Shown: piece after piece, positions 6,625 to 15,600 of the stretch
How the letters are laid out: every line of letters starts with the position of its first letter
Position numbering within the stretch: position 1 is the stretch's first letter
From: an uncultured Eubacterium sp.
GTDB lineage: Bacteria > Bacillota > Clostridia > Oscillospirales > Acutalibacteraceae
Direction of reading: 5' to 3'
Length of the DNA: 42,500 bases
Assembly: GCA_902462495.1 (NCBI GenBank)
Contig: CABQCC010000001.1
Location: 1 to 42,500 of the forward strand
Position numbers and translations under genes: made by a program
Notes under the pieces: generated by a model
The model's input: the letters and a program-made list of their open reading frames with translations, nothing else
Databases searched by the model: none
What the model was told of the DNA's origin: nothing

Positions 6625-9600
6625 TCAACCCGTTGTGTCAAGTTCCGTGCCTTGCCCTGTACCGTTTGATTTGTTGTCTAAGATTTTTTCGTCAAAGAAC
6701 ATATAGGCGCCACCCTTGTTTTCGGCTTTTGAATTGCCCAATGCAACATATTCGGACGAAACATTGTTTTCCATATTGTCGAACTCTTCTTTTGAAATCA
6801 AGTAAACCTTACCCGATTCAAGAAGCTGAAGATCCATATTTCTCCAATTTTCAAATCTATGGATGTTGATATAGAAAGTCTTGATGTCAACAGTATCGCC
6901 GATTACCGAGCCCCAAATTTCTTGATAGAAGCCGTCAAAAGTTACGGCACCGTGCGGAGCATAGAACAATGCCGACATTTTGCCATAAATTGCATTATAG
7001 GTGATATTGCCCCTGTAAGCGGCAATAGCATTTGGCAATTGATACAAATTGTTGTCGTCATTTTCCGAAGCATTATAGAACGGGTCGGAAATAGACACAT
7101 CGCCCTTGCAAGCCACAAGATAAGACATTCTCATCTCGGTTGAAGTTGATATGGTGATGTTGTTATTAGCATAAATCGTAACCGGACAGGTCACATTTTT
7201 CCTGAGCGTTTTTTTGTCAAGGAGAGCACCGCACTTGTCACACTTATATGTTTTATTCGGGTCATAATTCTTTGTATAAACCACATATCCGTGAGGGTGC
7301 TTTGCCTTGTTTTTACATCTCAATGTTGTGTAAACATCGCCTCTTGAAACAAAACCGCTGTAGCCATCGCCTTTTATTCCGCCTACCAAATCAAGGCTTG
7401 GTGTTGAACACTTGAAGTCGTGGCCAAAGTAAGCCAAAGAATCGTGACACAACAATACTTTGCCGAATGTAAGCAAATCGTGTGTGCCCATAACGGAAGC
7501 ATTCTTGTTCAAAGTGAAATCACCCATTGCATAAATTGAGCCGTTCTTGAATGACAATTTATCCTTCAAGTTATATGCAAACAATTTGAGGTTTTTGATG
7601 ATTTCGCCACCGACTGTGCCATCACTTTCAAAATTTGCATCAACATGCTTGTAGGTGTCGTTTTCATACGCCTCAGGAAGAACCCACATATCAGAGTTAC
7701 TTCTGAGTGTTATGTATCTGTTTGCAAATACATATTTGCCGACCGTTGTGCTGGAGAAACCGTATTGTCTGATATAACCCAAATACGATACCAAAGCCTT
7801 GCCGATGTAGAATTCACCGCCGTCAGCCTTGTCGGTATAATCATCAAGCAAATCGTTTTTAAGTTCTTCTGCATTTTCATCTGCTATTGCGCACTTGCTA
7901 AAATCGCCCTTACAAACAGGACAATCAGGGTTTGCCTTGCTGCACTTTGAAGTACAAATACAAACCTTGTCGTCTGAATTGTCAGGATTTTCAGCCTTAC
8001 AGCTATGCCAATCAGAACCGTGAGTGCCGTTGCAGACAGGACAATCGTTGTTGAAATTGCCGTCTGTGCACAATTCCGAACAGATACATTCATAAGGTGC
8101 CTTACATGCGTCGGCAGGTTTGCTTGCATTGCCGCAAATCGGGCAATCCTTGTCGTAGTCATCATTTGTACAATGACCTGTACAAGTACAAACATTGTCG
8201 CCTGATTTCGGTGTTTCGTATCTAAGGGTATCCTTATATTTTGCATCGTATTTGCCGAGTTCAATATATCTGAGTGCGGTCATATTGCCTGCACAGAATA
8301 CCTTTGTTTTGTCAGCAATGTTGATTTTGCCGAGTGTTGCCTTTATTGAACCGCAAGCATAAACTATTGCACTTGTTTTTGCCTCAAACGAAGTTCCGCA
8401 CTTTATATCGCCGCCGCTGAAGATTGTGCCGTGCTCACGAACACAAACATAGTTCCAAGCGTTGATATTATCCTTTGCGAAAATTTCGGAATACTGACCT
8501 ACATCAATATATCTGTGAGTCGCAATCTTTCCGCCCGAATATACGCTTGTGTCGTGCATAAGCTTAACCATTCCACGAGGAGTGTAATCCTTTCCGGTTC
8601 TGATTGTTGTGCCCGGATAAATATTTACCTTTCTGTCGAGGTCAAGCTTGCCCTGAACATAGAGATAGCAAGCGTTTGCATAGTTATAATCGAACTTTGG
8701 ATTTTGGACTTTTTCTCCGTCTTTTTGGATAAATCTCGGTTCATCTTCGTCATCAACGAATGTGCCCTTAGATGCCCAAGTGTCGCCGTCATCGGAAACA
8801 TTGAGCGCTCTGCCGATTTCAAATGCGGTAATCTTGCCGAGAACATCGGTTCTGTTAACCAAATCGCCGTAAACATAGAACTTTGTCATATCGGAAATTC
8901 TTGCTCTGTCGTTGAGCAATGCGCTTCCGTGAACATAGAATCTGTTGAGCATTGTCTTTGTTCTGCCCTCTCTAAGAGTAGCCTGAACATCGAATCTGTT
9001 GTTTACAACAAACTTAAAGTTGTCAAGATTATAGCCGTCAATCTTAAGGCTGAGATTTGTCACACGGTTTTGAAGCCATGTGATAAAGTTGGTTGTTGTG
9101 TTAACTCCGCCCTTGTCAAGACCGTCAACGATAAATGTCAAATTCTTGTGAGGGGTGAAGATACTGTTTGTGAAGAATGAACCGCCAACATAGATGTTTG
9201 CATTTGAGAAAACATCAAAATAGTTCCATGTGCTGACACCGCCCCAGCTACCTGCAAGGTCACCGGCTCCGCCTTGACCGTTGGTGCTGATTGCCATATT
9301 TCCGCCAACATAAAGATATGAACTTGAGTTGAGGTCGTCCTCACTGTTTGCTTTTTCAGAGATACCGATTCTTGCGCAACGCTTTGAAATGAAGTTGCCG
9401 TCACACATAAGCATTGAGTTACGCATTGTAAGTGTACCGCTGTTCGAGAAAAGTTCGCCCGAAACGAATGTGCTTGAACCGACTTGTGCAGAAATTGCAA
9501 CATAGTTGATTGCATAATTTTCATAAGAATACGACTTCATGCAACCGTCAACATACATCTTGCCGTAGTTTTGGATTGTGCCGCCTATCTTTTCTTGGGC

Positions 9601-12600
9601 TGATTCTTTTTCGCTTGTGCCGACAACGAGGTCGCCTCCTGCAAAGAACACAGCCTCCTTAACAGGTGCGGAATAATCACCCTTACGCTCCGGATAAAAT
9701 GCAAATCCATTTACGATAGAATAAGTACCTTTCCAGTCACCTGCCAAAGCAGTTCCTGTTCTGTAATATCTTATCCAAAGGCTTCTGATTTCGTAGTTAC
9801 CGAACGCATCGGCTTCGCCAAGTTTGTTTACATTCTTAGTAAATCCAACTTCGCCTGTGTATCCGACTTGATGCTTAGCGTAGAATATACCGCCGTTGAG
9901 AATAATCTGACCGTATGTTGCGTCGCCCTCTGCGGAGAACACAGGCATTTCTTCTTTTTTGCCCGTTGTGTCTCTGTTAAAGGTTACATATCCTGCAAAC
10001 ATAGCAACATTTCCGCCAAAGTTTGCTCTTGAGCCTTGCTCTGCAACGATAGATGCCTTTGCACCCCATTTGTCGTTCATTGTACTATACACGGAATATG
10101 GGTCTTCACCGATAGTTCTCATCCACAGGTAAGAACAAGAATTATAACCCTTGATGTACACATCCTGCATAATATTAATTTTGCCGTAGTTTTGAAGATA
10201 GCCGACAAAAATAATTGTATTCTTTGAAACAATGCCTTTGTCTCTGTCGATATAACCGCCGATGTAAATGCTTGCATTGCGATTGTTTGAGCTACCGTTA
10301 AGGATTGATTTACCTTCTTTATAGTTCGAATCACCCTTATCGGTCGGCCAAGTTCTTGCGTCTGCTTCTTCTGTTCCGTCTGCTTTTTTGTAATTTACAA
10401 ATTCGCCGAATACATAGAACTTGCCGAAGTTATAAATTGCAGAGTCGGAATAGAACGCACCGCCACAAGAAAGCGAGCAATTTTCACCGACATAAACAGC
10501 GTTGCCGAGATTGTTGTTTTTGCCGTTTGAGAAAACATCGCCTGTTACATAAAGGTTTGAATTGCCCTCAACAATGATAGCTTCACCACGGTGTGGAACA
10601 AGATTGTTTCCGCCGATTCCGCCCTTGCTCTTTGAATTGTTTGCAAGGTTGCCGTTTACTATTATATCATTGTCAAAGAACAAGGTTTGTTCGCCAAAAG
10701 CATTAAGTTCTTTGTTGAACTCAAGTTCTCCGCTCTTTGTCCTGCCGATGAATACATCGGCCTTTGGACCTGTGAAAGCAATGCGATCCTCAATATTAGA
10801 AAGTGAAGATGTTGTTGAGCCGTCTTTATAGTATATTTTACCCGTGACATACAATGTGCCCTTGACATTGAGTTTGCCACCATTGGTAAATCTTATGTTA
10901 TTGGCGCAAAGCATCTGACCTTCCTTGATTGTAATTTCGCCCTCAACCTGGACATTACCGCTTGTAACAATTCTTACACCGTCTGCCCTGAAGTTATTTT
11001 CCGAAATGGAAACATAAGCATTCGGGTCGGGAGCGTAGAACGAATCACTCGATTTATACAATTTGGTTGATGGAATTCTTGCATTTTGAGGAGTGAACAG
11101 TACACTCGCATTTGTAAGTGTAACTATTCCCGGATATGTTACAACCTCGTTGCCGTTTTTAATTTTCAAAAGATAAACATATGATTTGTTTGCGGTAATC
11201 GAGTAGAACCTAACGCTGTTGCCAAAGCAGTAAATTCCTGCAAAGTTTTCAAGGTACAAATCTGTTGTAACAGCACATTTGACATTATCCTTGATATAAA
11301 CAACGCCACCGTCCTCGATGTAGAACGACATCAACAAAGGACAAGTATATTCGCCATAAACATACATACTACCCTTTACTGTTTGTGTATTCTTGTTACT
11401 GATAAAATCAGGTGGAGTAACATTAAGATTTCCGCCAAAATAAAGTTGTGCGCCTGTTTGATAGCAATTAATCAAACCGCTGTTGTGACTGTTTTTAGCG
11501 GTTAGTCCTTGATAGCCATATACGCTATATACAGCCTTTTCGGCATCTGCATCAGGATTTTCGGCAATCATCATACCGTCACTTTTATCCGAAAGTGGCA
11601 CATCACCGTAAACATAGAGTTCTGCCGAGCCTTCCATATAGACATTGTTCTTAACGCCGTCTACAGAATACGAAACAGAGTTGGACACATCGGCATCACC
11701 GTAAACATAAAGTTCTCCTGCGGTTGCGTGAATAGCACCGGAAGCAACTATATTTCCGTTGACATACATATTGCCCTCATTAAAGAGAGAAATGCTGTTG
11801 CTGTCATATCCTGTGAATTGAAGTTCTCTCGGACCCGCAAAGGCAAAATTTGCACCTGCCTTGTTCCAAATATATTGGATTTGGAAATCCTTTGAGCCGG
11901 AATCAATAAAGAGTGTGCCCTCATTTTCGATTTTCTGTGCAGAAATCTTTGTTAATTTAAGCTTTGTTCTGTTTACAAGAGTTTCGCTGATTGTAAAAGA
12001 GCCGTTATATTTGAGAGAGCATTTTGCATTAATCTCAAATTTCTTGGTTGAGATATTGCCCTTATCAACATAAATTCTGCTGCCCTTGTAGGAACTGAAA
12101 GTATCGACAACACGAACATTAATGTCGTGTGCAAAGAAATCGGCATAGTTATCAATATGATATGCATAAATCTCTGACGAGGTGCTTGCACTTACAAAGA
12201 ACAAAGCATCGTGATTGTCAATTGTTCCGTTTGTGATTGTACCGCTGACACTTACATTTGAATGGCAATAAACCTTTCCGAAGTTATTGAAAGCACAGCC
12301 TGCTGTTTCGCCCTGCAATGTGCCGAAACACTCAAACTTGCCATAATTCAAAATATTGCCAAAATCTTTAATGTTAACATTTGATACAAAATCACCGTTG
12401 TTTACAAGGGTGTTCATATCGTTACCAAAACTACCGCCGTAAGTTTCGATAACACCGTAGTTTATGATATTACTGCCCGACTTAGAGCCTTCAACATAAA
12501 TCGTCTTGAATGCGCAGATACTTACTACACCTTTTTCGTTATTTTGAAGATTGTTAAAGTAGCATTGATTGTTTGAGCAAACAAAATTGTTGTTTTCAAA

Positions 12601-15600
12601 CAAGCTGTTTGCAACGATAGAGCCTGCAATGCTCATTTCGCCGTTGTTGACAACATTAGATTTAAATGTTGCGCCATACGAAGTGCATTGGAACTTTGCA
12701 TTTGCCGAGTTCACAACACTTCCTTTAAAGGTTGCATCGCTGTCAATCTTTAATTCATTATTGTTTGTAACAGTATTGAATTTGGCAATTCCGCTGATAT
12801 GCAAAATACTGTTATTTTCCAAATCTTCAACAGTGCAAGTGTTGTCAACTCTGATTTCGCCATCTGTATTGTTGAGGAGTTTTCCGTTCACAACAAGATT
12901 GTTTGCCTGAATCTTGCCCATATTTGTGAGATTTTTTACAGTAAATGTAGCAGGACAAATAATCTTGCTGTCTTTCTTGTTTTCTACGGTTGTAAATTTA
13001 AAATCACCGCTGACATAGATTTCTCCGCCTGTTGAACGGGAAGCACTGTATTCATTGACGATTTTGTTGCCCTCTGCACTGCCGATAACCTGAATTGTCT
13101 TGTGGTTATTGATTGTTCCCGTGCAAACGAGCTTTCCGTTAAAGCCCGGATTTGTTGAAACTTTTGCCACACCAATCAAAGTATCGCTGAAATTGTCGAA
13201 TGTGCCTGAAACTTCAAGAGTATTTGTAACAAGGAATTCGCCGTAGTTTTTGATGTCCTTGGCAGTACAGTTGCTGACAACCAAAAGCTTTTTGCCCTCT
13301 TTGATTTCAATCTCGTCGGCTGACTCGATTTTGTTGATAGAAGCGTTTGCATCTATAACAAGTTTTGTTGCTTTGATGCTGTCAATATAAACCGAAGTTC
13401 CGTCCTTGATTGTGAGGGTGTTAACTGTGATACTGCTGTCCTTTGGAATGCAGAAGCCGCCGCCCTGTTCGATTGTAAGGTCGTTGATATTAAGACCTGG
13501 TGCAGAAAGGAAGCTTCCGTTATAAAGTGTATAGTTGCCGTTGCTCTTTTGGAAGCCTGAAATTGTACCTGTTGCGCCAAGCGCAAAGACTTTGTTTTCA
13601 GGGCTTGTTTTGAATACAAGACCTCCGCAGTTAGAGATTGATTGTCCTGAAGTATTGTTGCCAAGGATAAGTTTTACACCCGGATTGAAAGTGAGCGTCT
13701 TGCTGTCCTGAAGATAGATTTCTTCTGATGCAAAAATGTGAGCATTTTCTGCAAACTCGGTTGTTCTGACATCCATCTTTTGACAGATAACATTGCCGAA
13801 CAGCGAAGTATATTCTGTCTTGACCTTGTTACTCTTAATCATATCGGTAACAATGAGGGAACCCTTTTCGCAATTATATCTTGTTGCGTTTATTCTATGC
13901 TTCTTGTCACCTTGAGTAACAAGCACAGAACCTGTTTTCATACTAAGGGTGTAATCACCGCTTACATCAACAACGCCGGTTTCCGCATTGTCTTTCCATT
14001 CATCAGGTCTGTTTGCAACAACAATAGCATTTTTGCCGATAGTGATGTCGCCACTGCTTTTTGCGGAAAGGTCTCTTCCGAGATAGGTTTGAGAACCGTC
14101 GCCGAAATTCATATTTCCACTGCCGCCGTCATAGAAAATGGCTCTTTGGCAGAAAATCTTGCCGTTCATAACAATGTCTGAGCCGGAAACCTTTTTGATG
14201 TCGCCGATTGCATAGATTTGGCTACCCTTTTCAGCCGTCATTGTGTTCATAGAAACAGAGTAATTTTCTTTTGTGTTTGCTTGCTTTGAAACAACAACAG
14301 AATTTTCTCCGACAGTGAATTTTCCGCCAACTCGGATTTCAAATCCACAAATAAGCTTTGAGTTTTTACCGATAATGAGATCGTGACCGTCGACAAACAC
14401 ATGACCGTCAACAATTACGGTTGTGTTGTCGCCGATAGTCAAATCGCCATTATCCACTTCAAGGTTTCCGCCTATATGCATATAGGTAGGCTTTTCGCTG
14501 TCTGAATTATCGCCGATTACGGAATTGGCTGAACCATTTGAAATTTTAACATTATTTTTTACATAAACCGAATGTCCTGATTTAACTCTGATACCAAAGT
14601 AAGAATATGCAGGCCAAGTGCCTTTCCAAGGTTTTTCGATTTCAGAATACTTTGTTTTGTCACTAAGTTCATATTGCCACTTGTCATCATTGTATCCTTC
14701 AACCTTATATACTTTTCCGCCGTCAGTCCAGCCTGCTGTGGACTTAAGAACACGAAGTTCGGTATATTTATCGTTTACAATTTCGCCGATATCATCAGCA
14801 GTCATTTTGAAGTCCTTGCGAGTATCTACAACAATGCTGTCAACTGTTTTTTTGACAACTCCGTCCTTGCCAGGAAGCAAATCTTCGTATGTATAAGTTT
14901 TATCAACATTAACAAGTTTGTTATTTTCAAAATCAGGCTTTAGGTAATTCTTTGAAATGTTCGATGTACTTTCGGTTTCAACACTTACGCTGGTTTTGAT
15001 GTCATATCCAAGGTCAGCAAGGGTTGCGTCAACCAAAGTTCTGTATCTTGACGGAACTCTGTCAACCCTCAAATCCTCAGGGATAGTGAGTTCTGCCTCG
15101 TCGATAGCTTCGGTTTCAGCCTCAATTTTCTTAATTTGCTTGTCAAAATAAGTTTTCTTTGTGCCCGATGACATAAGGAACACATCTTCCTTTTCAGGGG
15201 CAGAATCTTCAAACTTACTGTCATTTGAAAGAGTAAGTCTGTTTTCGATATAATGCTTTTTCTTAGCTACCGCATCACTGCCATAGTGCTTGTCGTAGTC
15301 GGAAATAGTGGAATTATTATAATCGTCATCAACAAGGACATCTTCTTTTTCAAAGTTCTTTACCGCATCCTTGCCGTATTTGCTTGAATTCTTCTTTGCA
15401 TACGAATCAATAACATTTTTGGCAGAATTGAGTTTTCCGTTTTTGTCAAAAACTTTTGTGCCGTTATATGTGGTGTGACGATTGTCATTACTGCCGTACT
15501 TTTCAAGCGTGTATGTTTTGTAATCCATACTGTTTCCTGACGGATCGGTAGAAGTAAGTTTAAACTTCAAAAGCGGTGAAGTTGCTTGATTTGTAAGCAC

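Noticed and set aside
8431..9180. Long open frames on the plus strand inside the giant tad gene (also 15757-16374, 13738-14181 and others)
   Set aside because: They lie fully antisense to one 11-kb coding frame, give cysteine- and isoleucine-rich nonsense, and lack ribosome sites; they are shadows of the coding strand.
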